Assembly: GCF_022179225.1 (NCBI RefSeq)
Contig: NZ_BPQL01000016.1
Coordinates: forward strand, 24,067-88,066
Direction: 5' to 3'
Source of the DNA: Methylobacterium goesingense
GTDB lineage: Bacteria; Pseudomonadota; Alphaproteobacteria; Rhizobiales; Beijerinckiaceae
Length of the DNA stretch: 64,000 bases
In this document: piece by piece, positions 51,756 through 63,827 of the stretch
How positions within the stretch are numbered: the stretch's first letter is position 1
Layout: every line of letters begins with the position of its first letter
Position numbers and translations under genes: made by a program
The notes under the pieces: model-generated
The model's input: only the letters and a program-made list of their open reading frames with translations
Told to the model about the DNA's origin: nothing
Databases searched by the model: none

Positions 51756-52134
51756 CGGGCGGCCCCGATACGGGACGGTCGTACGACGCGCACACGGGAC
51801 GAAGGTCGGGGCGAGAGCGAGGACGAAACCGGACTGAAGCGGCGCATGCGTCCCTTCCACGGGGCTGGAGCGCGCTGGCGCGGCTCGGAGAGACGGGGCG
51901 TCTCCGGGTCGACGCGTGACGCGACCGCGCGAGCGGACACCGGCCTGCCTTGGACAGGCTGCGTCCGTCGATCCGAAAATCGCCGTTGACGGGATGAATC
52001 GGGGTACCATGGGCCTCTGAGCGCCGTCAACGAACCTGGGCGGGAGTGCGCCGCCGGCAGCGATCAGACCTCAGCAAGGTTAACCGAGCGTAAGTTTTCG
52101 TTCGGGTTTCGGTAGCAGTCGCAGGGTGAAACGC
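51756..52134 (-). promoter_or_regulatory. Leader region between rnpB and rsmH; mraZ absent
   Basis: About 380 bases with no convincing gene; in particular nothing resembling MraZ (its DxxxR motifs) can be read in any frame. It must hold the 3' end processing or termination of rnpB and the promoter of the division and cell-wall run. A TTAA-N7-TAAG sequence near 52080-52094 is a partial match to a CtrA-type site but is not strong enough to call. Confidence 0.4.
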
Positions 52135-52562
<428 letters not shown>

Positions 52563-52573
52563 ATCCGCGGCGG

Positions 52574-52602
52574 ATGTGCGCCGGGCGGGCGCGACAGGTC
52601 AA
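52574..52602 (-). promoter_or_regulatory. Candidate rnpB promoter
   Basis: On the minus strand TTGACC (complement of 52597-52602) is followed after 17 bases by GCACAT (52574-52579). The predicted start is a few bases before the first base of RNase P RNA. The -35 is a good sigma70 match and the -10 is weak. Position supports the call. Confidence 0.45.
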
Positions 52603-52753
52603 GGGCGTTCGCGACGCAAGGCGTGACGCCAGGATCGGCATGCCGAGATTTTGGACACCCCGCTTGGCGAGGCCGATGCCCCGCTCCAACTGCCGGACTC
52701 GGCCCGCTGGCGGCAGCGCCCCGGCCGGTAGACACACGGAACAGGAGGAAGCG

Positions 52754-52927
52754 ATGGCGACGAACGACACGGCCTGGACGCTCGAATCCGTCCAGCAACT
52801 CACCGCGATGGCCCGGGAGGGCATTCCGGTCTCGGTGATGAGCCTGAAGCTGCGCCGGCCGATCGAGATCGTGGCGGCCAAACTGACCCAGCTCGGCCTC
52901 ACGCCCGCGCCCGAGACCGGCGCCTGA
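52754..52927 (+). CDS. 57-residue SANT/GcrA-like helical protein
   Basis: A 57-residue protein with an excellent ribosome site (AGGAGG seven bases before ATG). Residues 8-47 form three predicted helices, WTLESVQQLTAMAREGIPVS then MSLKLRRPIEIVAAKLTQLG. The pattern W-T-x-E-x-V...L...G(I/L)...V...A K...LGL resembles the N-terminal DNA-binding domain of GcrA and other Myb/SANT-like helix-turn-helix proteins, in miniature. A DNA-binding role is inference. It is divergent from rnpB, and a bidirectional hairpin follows the stop. Confidence 0.72.
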   Translation: MATNDTAWTLESVQQLTAMAREGIPVSVMSLKLRRPIEIVAAKLTQLGLTPAPETGA

Positions 52928-52933
52928 CGACGG

Positions 52934-52962
52934 GACGAGCCGCCGGCGCACGGCGGCTCGTC
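52934..52962. terminator. Bidirectional hairpin between convergent genes
   Basis: A perfect 12-bp stem, GACGAGCCGCCG at 52934-52945 and CGGCGGCTCGTC at 52951-52962, with a 5-base loop. It fills the gap between the 57-residue protein gene and the convergent glyoxalase gene. Confidence 0.78.
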
Positions 52963-52970
52963 GGTTCGGG

Positions 52971-53411
52971 CTACCAGGAGCCCGTGTTCTCCATGGAGGA
53001 CCAGGGCTCCTGAGGCGGCTTGGCCGGGCCCTTCTGCAACAGCTCGATCGAGATGCCGTCCGGCGACTTCACGAAGGCCATGTTGCCGTCGCGGGGCGGG
53101 CGGTTGATGGTGATGCCGGCCGCCTGGAGCTTGGCGCAAAACGCGTAGATGTCGTCCACCTCGTAGGCGAGGTGTCCGAAATTGCGCCCGCCCGAATAGC
53201 TCTCGGGGTCCCAGTTGTGGGTCAGCTCGATGACGGGCGCCTGGGTCTCGCGCGCCGTGCCGGCATCGTCGGGGGCGGCGAGGAAGACCAGGGTGAAGCG
53301 GCCCTTCTCGTTATCGACCCGGCGCACCTCCTGGAGCCCGAAGGTGTTCACGTAGAAGTCGAGGGCCCGGTCGAGGTCGGCGACTCGGACCATGGTGTGC
53401 AGGAAACGCAT
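52971..53411 (-). CDS. gloA: Lactoylglutathione lyase (glyoxalase I)
   Basis: A 146-residue glyoxalase I that isomerises the methylglyoxal-glutathione hemithioacetal to S-lactoylglutathione. Metal ligands expected for the family are His5 in RFLHTMVRV, Glu in VIELTHNWD, His in [10 protein letters not shown] and Glu in ISIELLQK. The substrate-binding motifs LDFYVNTFG and MAFVKSPDG are present. Length is normal for the single-domain bacterial enzyme, probably the nickel-dependent class. It diverges from pepN with 132 bases between starts. Confidence 0.94.
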   Translation of the reverse strand: MRFLHTMVRVADLDRALDFYVNTFGLQEVRRVDNEKGRFTLVFLAAPDDAGTARETQAPVIELTHNWDPESYSGGRNFGHLAYEVDDIYAFCAKLQAAGITINRPPRDGNMAFVKSPDGISIELLQKGPAKPPQEPWSSMENTGSW

Positions 53412-53543
53412 GGGGTAGTGCTCTCTTCCAATGGATGGCGCCTATGTGGACCGGCGCACGCACGCGTCAACGGGCCTGGGGCCCGCGCGTTGCGCCGCTG
53501 CCGCCGCCCCCGCAAGATGGGGCGGACGCCGGAAGGGACCCGC

Positions 53544-56171
53544 ATGCGCACCGAGACTCCGATCGCGACCCGCCTCGAGGATTACCGCCCGAGCGACTAC
53601 CTGATCGAGACCGTGGCGCTCGACGTCGCACTGCATCCCACCGCGACGCGGGTGCGCGCGGAGATCAGGTTACGACCCAACCCGGACGGCCGGGCCGGCG
53701 CCCCCCTTGTCCTCGATGGGGACGACCTCACCCTGACGGACTTGCGCCTCGACGGAACGCCCCTGGCGGCCGACGCCTACACGGTCACGCCCTCGACCCT
53801 GACCCTGACGCACCCGCCGGCCGGGGCCTTCACCCTCACGATCGAGACCGAGATCGACCCGACGGCCAACACGAAGCTGATGGGGCTCTACCGGTCGAAC
53901 GGCGTCTACTGCACGCAGTGCGAGGCCGACGGCTTCCGCCGGATCACTTATTTCCTCGACCGACCCGACGTGATGGCGGTCTACAGAACCCGCATCGAGG
54001 CGGACCAGACCGAGGCGCCGGTTCTTCTGGGCAACGGCAACCCGATGGAGGCTGGCGAGGCCGGGCCGGGGCGGCACTACGCGATCTGGCACGATCCCCA
54101 CCCGAAGCCGGCCTACCTCTTCGCCCTGGTCGGCGGGCGCCTCGACCACGTCCAGCGCGATTTCACCACGAGCGAGGGCCGCCGGGTCACGCTCGCCGTC
54201 TATGTCGAGCCGGGCAAAGCCGCACGGGCGGACTACGCCCTAGAGGCCGTCGCGCGCGCCATGGCCTGGGACGAGACCGTCTTCGGCCGCGCCTACGACC
54301 TCGATGTCTTCAATGTGGTCGCGGTCTCCGACTTCAACATGGGCGCGATGGAGAACAAGGGCCTCAACATCTTCAACGACCGCTACGTGCTGGCCTCCCC
54401 CGAGACGGCGACGGATGCCGATTACGCGGCGATCGAGGCCATCATCGCGCACGAGTACTTTCATAATTGGACGGGCAACCGCATCACCTGCCGGGACTGG
54501 TTCCAGCTCTGCCTCAAGGAGGGGCTGACGGTCTTCCGCGACCAGGAATTCTCCTCCGACATGCGCTCGCGCGCAGTGCATCGCATCGGCGAGGTCCGCA
54601 CCCTGCGGGCCCGGCAGTTCCCAGAGGATGCCGGGCCGCTGGCCCACCCGGTGCGGCCCCGGCAATATGCCGAGATCAACAACTTCTACACGGCGACCGT
54701 CTACGAGAAGGGCGCCGAGATCGTGCGGATGCTGCGCACGCTCCTCGGTGCGCAGACCTTCCGCGCCGGAATGGATCGCTACTTTGCCGACAATGACGGC
54801 CGCGCGGCCACGGTGGAGGATTTCCTGGCTGCCTTCGCGGTCGCCTCCGGGCGGGATCTCGACGCATTCGCGCGCTGGTACGAACGACCCGGCACGCCGC
54901 GCGTCGCCGTGCAGGGCGCCTACGACGCGGACGCGCGCAGCTATCGGCTGACCTTCCGCCAGAGTCTGCCCGGCGCCCCCGACAGCCCGCCCCTGACCAT
55001 CCCGGTGAGCCTCGGACTCGTCGGCAGCGATGGTCCTCTCGCTGTGGTCTGCGACCGGGTCCGGGACGGCGTGTTCGTGCTGGAGCGGGCCAGCGACACC
55101 CTTACCTTCACCGACGTCGCCACCCCGCCGGTGCCGTCGCTGTTTCGCGGCTTCTCCGCCCCGGTGCGAATCGAGATGGACATGGCCGACGCCGATCGGC
55201 TCGTGCTGCTGCGCCACGACAGCGATCCGTTCAACCGCTGGCAGGCGTCCCAGAGTGTCGCCATGCGTCTCCTCGTGCAGGGCACGCGCTCGGGCGTCCT
55301 GCCGAAGGAAGCCGCCGAGGCCTTCGCGGCGGCCCTCGCCGCCTTCCTCGACGGGGAGGCGCTGGCCGATCCCGCCTTCGCCGCCCTGGTCCTGGCACTT
55401 CCGAGCGAGGCGGATGTCGCCAACGAGATCGGCGCCGAGATCGACCCCGATGCCATCCATCGCGCCCGTCACGATCTGCGACGAACTCTCGGGGCCATCC
55501 TCGCGGAGCACTTCCAACACCTGCGCGATGCCCTGGCGGACGCGCCCGGGACCCCGTTCAGCCCCGACGCAGCCTCAGCGGGCCGACGTGCGCTGCGCAA
55601 TGCCGCCCTCGAGCTCCTGGCCGCGACCGATCCGGACGGCGCCACGGCGCAGGCCGAGGCTCAGATGGCCGGCGCCACGACGATGACCGATCGCCTCGCC
55701 GCGCTCGCGGTCCTGGCGCAGAGGCCCGGGCCGGCGCGCGAGAACGCCCTCGCGCGATTCGCCGAAACCTACCGCACCGAACCCCTCGTCCTCGACAAAT
55801 GGCTTGCGATCCAGGCCACGATTCCGGAGGCGGGCACGCCCGAGCGCATCCGCCACCTTCAGGCCCACCCGACCTTCTCGATGACCAATCCGAACCGCGT
55901 CCGCGCCCTCATCGGCAGCTTCAGCATGGGGAACCCGACGCAATTTAACCGTGCAGACGGCGCTGGCTATCGCCTGGTGGCAGAAACGGTCCTGGCCCTG
56001 GATCGGACGAATCCCCAGGTCGCCGCGCGCATGCTCACGGCCTTCGGCTCCTGGCGGATGCTCGAGTCCGGCCGGCGCGACGTGGCAAGATCCACACTGC
56101 TGGAAATTCGTGCGGCGCCCGGACTGTCGCGTGATGTCGGCGACATCCTCGGGCGGACCCTTGCCGGCTAG
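53544..56171 (+). CDS. pepN: Aminopeptidase N
   Basis: An 875-residue M1 zinc metallopeptidase that removes N-terminal residues from peptides in the cytoplasm. The exopeptidase motif GAMEN is at 267-271. Zinc ligands are His303 and His307 of HEYFH and Glu326 of LKEGLTV, with NWTGNRITCRDWFQL between. The length and the C-terminal DUF3458 Ig-fold and superhelical parts (NPNRVRALIGSFSMGNPTQF) match the E. coli-type PepN. ATG 53544 gives the family start; upstream in-frame sequence lies antisense to gloA. Transcribed alone. Confidence 0.95.
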   Translation: MRTETPIATRLEDYRPSDYLIETVALDVALHPTATRVRAEIRLRPNPDGRAGAPLVLDGDDLTLTDLRLDGTPLAADAYTVTPSTLTLTHPPAGAFTLTIETEIDPTANTKLMGLYRSNGVYCTQCEADGFRRITYFLDRPDVMAVYRTRIEADQTEAPVLLGNGNPMEAGEAGPGRHYAIWHDPHPKPAYLFALVGGRLDHVQRDFTTSEGRRVTLAVYVEPGKAARADYALEAVARAMAWDETVFGRAYDLDVFNVVAVSDFNMGAMENKGLNIFNDRYVLASPETATDADYAAIEAIIAHEYFHNWTGNRITCRDWFQLCLKEGLTVFRDQEFSSDMRSRAVHRIGEVRTLRARQFPEDAGPLAHPVRPRQYAEINNFYTATVYEKGAEIVRMLRTLLGAQTFRAGMDRYFADNDGRAATVEDFLAAFAVASGRDLDAFARWYERPGTPRVAVQGAYDADARSYRLTFRQSLPGAPDSPPLTIPVSLGLVGSDGPLAVVCDRVRDGVFVLERASDTLTFTDVATPPVPSLFRGFSAPVRIEMDMADADRLVLLRHDSDPFNRWQASQSVAMRLLVQGTRSGVLPKEAAEAFAAALAAFLDGEALADPAFAALVLALPSEADVANEIGAEIDPDAIHRARHDLRRTLGAILAEHFQHLRDALADAPGTPFSPDAASAGRRALRNAALELLAATDPDGATAQAEAQMAGATTMTDRLAALAVLAQRPGPARENALARFAETYRTEPLVLDKWLAIQATIPEAGTPERIRHLQAHPTFSMTNPNRVRALIGSFSMGNPTQFNRADGAGYRLVAETVLALDRTNPQVAARMLTAFGSWRMLESGRRDVARSTLLEIRAAPGLSRDVGDILGRTLAG

Positions 56172-56364
56172 CCAAGCCACTGGCGCGAATCGTCTTTTCG
56201 GGCTGACTTAACACTTGTTTTCGCTCTGCGATTCGGCGGACGAGTCAAGCGACGCCAAAAAAACGCGTGGACAAAACACCGGTGGAAATGCTGAATCGTA
56301 TACGATTCGAAGCGGCGCTCGCGGGCCCGCTTCCACCGATTCAACGCAGTTGCGGGGTCAGACC

Positions 56365-58755
<2,391 letters not shown>

Positions 58756-58787
58756 AGCCCGTTCCCCCGGCCTCTCCCGCGAGTCCG

Positions 58788-61706
58788 TCAATCCGCCAGA
58801 AGGCGATCGAACAGGACCCGCACCGCGTGGCGCTGTTCGTCGAGTTGGGCCACCAACCGCGTCGCGTCGGGCGCGCCCATGGCAATCGCGAGCCGCGACA
58901 GGGTCACGGGTGACGCCGCCGCGGAATCGCCCTCCACCATCAGCCGCTGCCAGTGCAGCACGGCGTCGAAAGTCCGATAGGCTTCCGCCAACGCCTCGGC
59001 CTCGCCCGCGGCCAGCAGCCCCGCTTCGGCGGCGCGGGCGAACACCGCGCAGGCGCCGAGCCCGATGAGATCGGGCAGGCGATGGGCGTGAGCGAGTACG
59101 AGCGCCTGGGCCAGGAAGTCGAGGTCGAGCAGCCCGCCCGGGGCGAGCTTGAGGTCGAGGGCGCCGCGATCCCCCTTCTCCCGCTCCACCAGCATGCGCA
59201 TGGCATGGACCGCGCGGTGGACCTCGTCGGCCTCCCGCGCGCGGCCGACGATGGCGCGGATGTCCCGGTCGAGGTCGGCGGCCAGTTCCGCATTTCCCGC
59301 GATGACCCGCGCACGGGTCAGGGCCATGTGCTCCCAAAGCTCCGCTTCGTCGGCATGATAGGTGCGAAAGCCACGCACCTGTACCGCCACAGGTCCCTGC
59401 CCGCCCCCCGGCCGCAGCCGTAGATCGACCTCGTAGAGATGTCCGCGCCGGGTCGGCACGGTCAGCGACGCGACGAGACGCTGGGTAAGGCGGTTATAGG
59501 CCACCGCTGCGTCGAGGGGCTTGGGGCCCGCGCTCATGCGCGCGGCCGGGTCGAAATCGTAGAGGACCACGAGGTCGAGATCGGAATCGGCGGTGAGTTG
59601 GCGCGAACCCAGGCGGCCGAGACCGAGAATCGCCATGCGCCCACCCGGTACCGCGCCGTGCTCGGAGAAGAACGCTCCCGCGATACGCTCCAGGGTGGTG
59701 CCGATGACCGCGTCCGCGATGCCCGTGAAGGCGCGGCCGGCCTCCTCCGGGGACAGGATCCCGGAGAGGAGCCGTGCCCCCGTCAGGAAGCGGAGCTGCC
59801 GGGCGGCATCGCGGCTGCGGTCGAGGAAATCCTCGTAGTCGCTCGGCTGGCCGAGACGGTTCCGGAACTGCGCGGCGAGGTCCGCAGCATCCGTCGTTGC
59901 CTCGCCGAAATCCCGGTCGATCACCGCATCGAGCACGTGCGGGCTGAAAGCGACGGTCTCCGCCAGGCGCGGCGCGGTGCCGAGGAGATCGGCGAAGAGC
60001 AGCCGCAGCCGCTCGTTCGAACGCAGGATGGTCAGGAGTTCGAGGGCCGCCGGCATCCGGGCGAAGGCCCGGTCGAGGGTATCGAGGGCGACGTCCGGAT
60101 GCGCCGTGCCGCCGAGCGCCTGCATCAGAGCCGGCACCAGTTCCGTCAGCACTTCCCGGGCGCGCGGCGTCCGCACGGCGGGGCGCCGCCCGAAATGCCA
60201 GCCGCGCACGGTCTCCACAGCCCGCTCCGGCTCCCGGAAACCGAGCTTGCGCAGGGTCGCCAGGGTGGCGGGATCGTCACCCGTGCCGCTGAAGACGAGG
60301 TCGCCCACATTCGAGGAAAGGTCCGGCTCGGCCTCGAACAGCATCGCGTAGTGGCCCTGCACGTGTCGGGCGTGATGGAGCAGCGCCGCCTCGAACGCCG
60401 AACGGTCGGCGAAACCGGCGAAGCGCGCGAAGCGCTCGAGCTCCTCCGGCTCCTGGGGCAGGCGCTGGGTCTGCTCGTCGCGCACCATCTGGAGGCGATG
60501 CTCGACCGTGCGCAGGAAATCGTAGGCCGCGGTCAGGTCGTCGCGTGCGGTCGCGTCGATCCAACCGTCCCGCGTCAGGCCCGTGAGCATCGCGACGGTG
60601 CCACGTCCGCGCAGTTCGGGCCGGCGCCCGCCGAAGACGAGTTGCTGGGTCTGGACGAAGAACTCGATCTCCCGGATGCCTCCACGCCCGAGCTTGATGT
60701 CGTGTCCCGCCACCGCGATGGTGTCGTGGCCGCGCACCGCGTGGATCTGGCGCTTCATTGCGTGCACGTCGGCAATGGAGGCGAAATCGAAGTACTTGCG
60801 CCAGACGAACGGGCGCAGGTTCGCCAGGAATGCTTCACCGGCCGGGATGTCACCCGCGATCGCCCGCGCCTTGATGTAGGCTGCGCGCTCCCAGTTCTGA
60901 CCGAGGGTCTCGTAATACAGGTAGGCCGCGTTCAGGGAGAGGGCCGCCGGGGTCGAGCCGGGGTCCGGCCGCAGGCGGTAATCGACGCGGTGAACGTAGC
61001 CGTCGGCGGTCCGCTCCTGCAGGAGCTTGGCCATGCCCTGCGCGAGCTTGGTGAAGAACGGGGTCGGGGACAAGTCGGCCTTCAGCGGCGCGGCCTCGGC
61101 GTCGAAGAACACTACGAGGTCGATATCGCTGGAATAGTTGAGCTCGCCCGCGCCATGCTTGCCGAGCGCCAGCACGACGAGGCCGGACCCGGCCTGCGGG
61201 TCGTCCAGGTCGCGGGGCAGGAAGCGTCCCGCGTCCGCCGCCTGGAAGAGCATCGCGTCCGCGGCGGCACGCACGGAGGCATCGGCGAAATCCGAGAGCG
61301 CCGCCGTCACCTCGGCCAGCGACCACAAGCCTCCGATATCGGCGAGTGCCACGAGGAGCGCGTGCTCGGCCCGGTTTCGCCGCAGATTCGTCGCCACGAT
61401 CGCGTGGTCGGCCTCCCGCCCCGCTGTCCGCTGCCGGGCGACGATCTCCGCATGGGCCGCTTCGGGCTCCGCGTCGACCAGTGCCGCGAGGCGGTCGGGG
61501 CTCCGGGCAACCAATTGCCAGAGGAACGGCGAATGATCCGTGAGCCCGAGCAGGAGCGCCCGGACCTCCGGCGTGAGAAACCCCTGTGCGAAGCCCGGCG
61601 CGACGTCATCGAGCCGGGCGGCGGCGGCCTCGGGATCGGACAGGACCGGGGCCGCGCGCAGGCGCGCGCGAAGGCTGCCGCTTCGTCCGCCACCGTCCTG
61701 AGCCAT
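58788..61706 (-). CDS. glnE: Bifunctional glutamine synthetase adenylyltransferase/deadenylase
   Basis: A 972-residue GlnE. It adds and removes AMP on glutamine synthetase in response to PII and glutamine. The N-terminal deadenylase half has GELNYSSDIDLVVFFD and GRGGIREIEFFVQTQQL. The C-terminal adenylylase half has ADSDLDLVVLYDFDP and LRPGGGQGPVAV. Both nucleotidyltransferase Asp pairs are intact, so both activities should be present. ATG 61706 gives MAQDGGG; a start seven codons earlier is possible. It follows a sensor-kinase/regulator pair on the same strand by four bases and may share their transcript. Confidence 0.95.
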   Translation of the reverse strand: MAQDGGGRSGSLRARLRAAPVLSDPEAAAARLDDVAPGFAQGFLTPEVRALLLGLTDHSPFLWQLVARSPDRLAALVDAEPEAAHAEIVARQRTAGREADHAIVATNLRRNRAEHALLVALADIGGLWSLAEVTAALSDFADASVRAAADAMLFQAADAGRFLPRDLDDPQAGSGLVVLALGKHGAGELNYSSDIDLVVFFDAEAAPLKADLSPTPFFTKLAQGMAKLLQERTADGYVHRVDYRLRPDPGSTPAALSLNAAYLYYETLGQNWERAAYIKARAIAGDIPAGEAFLANLRPFVWRKYFDFASIADVHAMKRQIHAVRGHDTIAVAGHDIKLGRGGIREIEFFVQTQQLVFGGRRPELRGRGTVAMLTGLTRDGWIDATARDDLTAAYDFLRTVEHRLQMVRDEQTQRLPQEPEELERFARFAGFADRSAFEAALLHHARHVQGHYAMLFEAEPDLSSNVGDLVFSGTGDDPATLATLRKLGFREPERAVETVRGWHFGRRPAVRTPRAREVLTELVPALMQALGGTAHPDVALDTLDRAFARMPAALELLTILRSNERLRLLFADLLGTAPRLAETVAFSPHVLDAVIDRDFGEATTDAADLAAQFRNRLGQPSDYEDFLDRSRDAARQLRFLTGARLLSGILSPEEAGRAFTGIADAVIGTTLERIAGAFFSEHGAVPGGRMAILGLGRLGSRQLTADSDLDLVVLYDFDPAARMSAGPKPLDAAVAYNRLTQRLVASLTVPTRRGHLYEVDLRLRPGGGQGPVAVQVRGFRTYHADEAELWEHMALTRARVIAGNAELAADLDRDIRAIVGRAREADEVHRAVHAMRMLVEREKGDRGALDLKLAPGGLLDLDFLAQALVLAHAHRLPDLIGLGACAVFARAAEAGLLAAGEAEALAEAYRTFDAVLHWQRLMVEGDSAAASPVTLSRLAIAMGAPDATRLVAQLDEQRHAVRVLFDRLLAD

Positions 61707-61710
61707 GGCC

Positions 61711-63120
61711 CTACCCTCCCGACGCATCCGCCGGCAGGGTTACCACGACCCGAAGTCCGGGGGCATCGTCCTCGAGGCTCAGCGTGCCCTGGTGCAGCCG
61801 CACCACCGCGTTGACGAGGCTGAGCCCGAGGCCGAAGCCCGGCCGGGAACGAGCCTCCTCCAGGCGCACGAAGCGGTCGAGGACCCGCCCCCGTGCCTCC
61901 GCGGGGATGCCGGGACCGGAATCGGCGACGCTGAGGCGCAGGGCATCTCCGAAGCGCGCAGCGGTGAGGCGGATCACGCCCGGCGCGCCGCCATACTTCA
62001 CCGCATTGTCGACGAGGTTTGCCAGCGCCTGGCCGACCAATTCTCGGTTACCCCGCATCAACAGCGCCGCATCGCCGGTCTCGACGATCAGTGTCGTTCC
62101 CTGCTCCGAGGCCAGGGGCTCGTAGAGTTCGGCGACGGCCCGCATCACCGCGCCGGCATCGAACGCGACGAAGTCCTGGTTGGCATCGACGCCCTCGAGC
62201 CGAGCGATCATCAGGAGGGCGTTGAAGACGCGGATCAGGCCGTCGCTCTCCGCGATCACACCCTCCAGGGCGGCCCGCAGGGTCTCCGGCGTCTCGGCGG
62301 TCCGGAGTGCCTCTTCGGCCCGGTTGCGCAGGCGGGTCAGGGGCGTCTTGAGATCGTGCGCGATGTTGTCGGAGACATCGCGCAGGCCCCGCATCAGTTC
62401 GCCGATCCGCTCCAGCATCGCGTTGAGGTTGCGAGCAAGGCGATCGAGTTCGTCACCCGTGCCTGCGACGGCGAGCCGCCCGTCGAGGTCGCCGGCCATG
62501 ATCCGGCGCGTGGTCTCGGTCATCGCATCGACGCGCTTGAGGACGCGGCTGGCAATGAACCAGGCGCCCGCCACCCCGAGCAACACCACGAGCCCCACCG
62601 AGGAGCCGAAGGTCCGTCCGATCACGAGCCGCAGGCGATCCCGCTCCTCCACGTCGCGCCCGACCAGCAGGCGAAAACCGCCGGGCAGCACGAAGATCTG
62701 CATGATCGCGCGGTGGTCGAGGGACTGGGACTCGCCGTTGCGAACGTAACCGGCCTCCGTCTGGCCAGGATCGACGAGGAGGCCGGTGGGCAGCGCCTCG
62801 ATATTGCCGACGATGCGTTCGCCCGCCGCGTTGGTCACGAGGTAGAGGGAGGCGCCGGGCTCACCGGCACGCCGCTGAACGGCGGCAATCAGGCGACGCA
62901 GGCCACCGACCTTGTACTGCTCGGACAGGCCGTTGATCTCGGCCTCGATAGTGGAAACCATCTGGTCGTCGAGGGCGCGGCTCGCATTCCAGGCGACATA
63001 GCCGAGGGCCAGCAACGCGAAGGTCGCGAAGACCACGAGGTAGGCGAAGGACAGCTTGAAGGCGGTGGTGCGAAACAGGTTGCGAAGCCGCCCGCCCCGT
63101 CCCTCCTCCACCGCTCTCAC
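61711..63120 (-). CDS. EnvZ-type sensor histidine kinase with HAMP domain
   Basis: A 469-residue kinase with membrane helices at about 24-44 and 170-192 around a ~125-residue periplasmic sensor. HAMP (about 190-245) leads to the H box RDVSDNIAHDLKTPLTRLRN with phospho-His255. The ATPase has ANLVDNAVKYG, DSGPGIPAEARG and FGLGLSLVNAV. The DNIAHDLKTPL form is common in rhizobial kinases. GTG 63120 overlaps the regulator's stop by four bases (GTGA), so the pair is translationally coupled. The signal sensed is unknown. Confidence 0.92.
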   Translation of the reverse strand: MRAVEEGRGGRLRNLFRTTAFKLSFAYLVVFATFALLALGYVAWNASRALDDQMVSTIEAEINGLSEQYKVGGLRRLIAAVQRRAGEPGASLYLVTNAAGERIVGNIEALPTGLLVDPGQTEAGYVRNGESQSLDHRAIMQIFVLPGGFRLLVGRDVEERDRLRLVIGRTFGSSVGLVVLLGVAGAWFIASRVLKRVDAMTETTRRIMAGDLDGRLAVAGTGDELDRLARNLNAMLERIGELMRGLRDVSDNIAHDLKTPLTRLRNRAEEALRTAETPETLRAALEGVIAESDGLIRVFNALLMIARLEGVDANQDFVAFDAGAVMRAVAELYEPLASEQGTTLIVETGDAALLMRGNRELVGQALANLVDNAVKYGGAPGVIRLTAARFGDALRLSVADSGPGIPAEARGRVLDRFVRLEEARSRPGFGLGLSLVNAVVRLHQGTLSLEDDAPGLRVVVTLPADASGG

Positions 63121-63827
63121 GAGGCTACGACGGGGCCGCGGGCCTCGTCGGCCCGGAGCACGTAGCCGGTGCCCCGCACCGTGTGGAGAATCGGCGGTCC
63201 AAACTCCTTGTCGATCTTGGCGCGCAGGCGTGAGACGTGCACGTCGATGACATTGGTCTGCGGATCGAAGTGATAATCCCACACGTGTTCGAGAAGCATC
63301 GTGCGGGTCACCACCTGCCCGGCATGGCGCATCAGGTATTCGAGCAACCGGAACTCACGGGGCTGGAGCGCAATCTCATGGCCCGCGCGGGTGACCCGGT
63401 GGGACAGGCGGTCGAGCTCCAGATCGCCCACTCGGTAGAAGGTAGCCTCGGGCGCGGCGTTCGGACCGGAGCGGCGTCGCGCGAGAACCTCGGCCCTGGC
63501 GAGCAGTTCTGAAAACGCATAGGGCTTTGGTAGATAGTCGTCCCCACCGGCGCGCAAACCCTTCACCCGATCATCCACCTGGCCCAGGGCCGACAGGATG
63601 AGCACCGGGACCGTCACGCCCTGTTCCCGCAGGGATCGGATCAGCGACAGGCCGTCGAGCTTCGGCAGCATGCGGTCGACGATGAGCACATCGTACGCAC
63701 CCTCGCAGGCGAGGGCATAGCCGTCGAGGCCGTCGGTGGCGTGATCCGGGACATGGCCAGCCTCCCGGAATGCCTTGACGAGATAGGCGACCGCCTCACG
63801 GTCGTCCTCAATGATGAGCAGACGCAT
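63117..63827 (-). CDS. OmpR/PhoB-family response regulator
   Basis: A 236-residue transcription regulator. The receiver has acidic Glu7-Asp8-Asp9, phospho-acceptor Asp51 (LIVDRMLP), and Lys near residue 101 (DDYLPKPYAF). The winged-helix domain (about 130-225) shows LQPREFRLLEYLMRHAGQVV, DPQTNVIDVHVSRLRAKID and VRGTGYVLRA. ATG 63827 gives MRLLIIEDD. It is the first gene of a minus-strand run regulator-kinase-glnE. The 173 bases to the window edge include its promoter, which I cannot define. Confidence 0.93.
   Translation of the reverse strand: MRLLIIEDDREAVAYLVKAFREAGHVPDHATDGLDGYALACEGAYDVLIVDRMLPKLDGLSLIRSLREQGVTVPVLILSALGQVDDRVKGLRAGGDDYLPKPYAFSELLARAEVLARRRSGPNAAPEATFYRVGDLELDRLSHRVTRAGHEIALQPREFRLLEYLMRHAGQVVTRTMLLEHVWDYHFDPQTNVIDVHVSRLRAKIDKEFGPPILHTVRGTGYVLRADEARGPVVAS

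Noticed and set aside
52080..52094. CtrA-type site upstream of rsmH
   Set aside because: TTAA-N7-TAAG departs from the TTAA-N7-TTAA consensus in the second half; it is too weak to call as a feature.
53172..53543. N-terminal extension of pepN to 53172
   Set aside because: This stretch is antisense to gloA and has no resemblance to M1 peptidases. The family start is at 53544.
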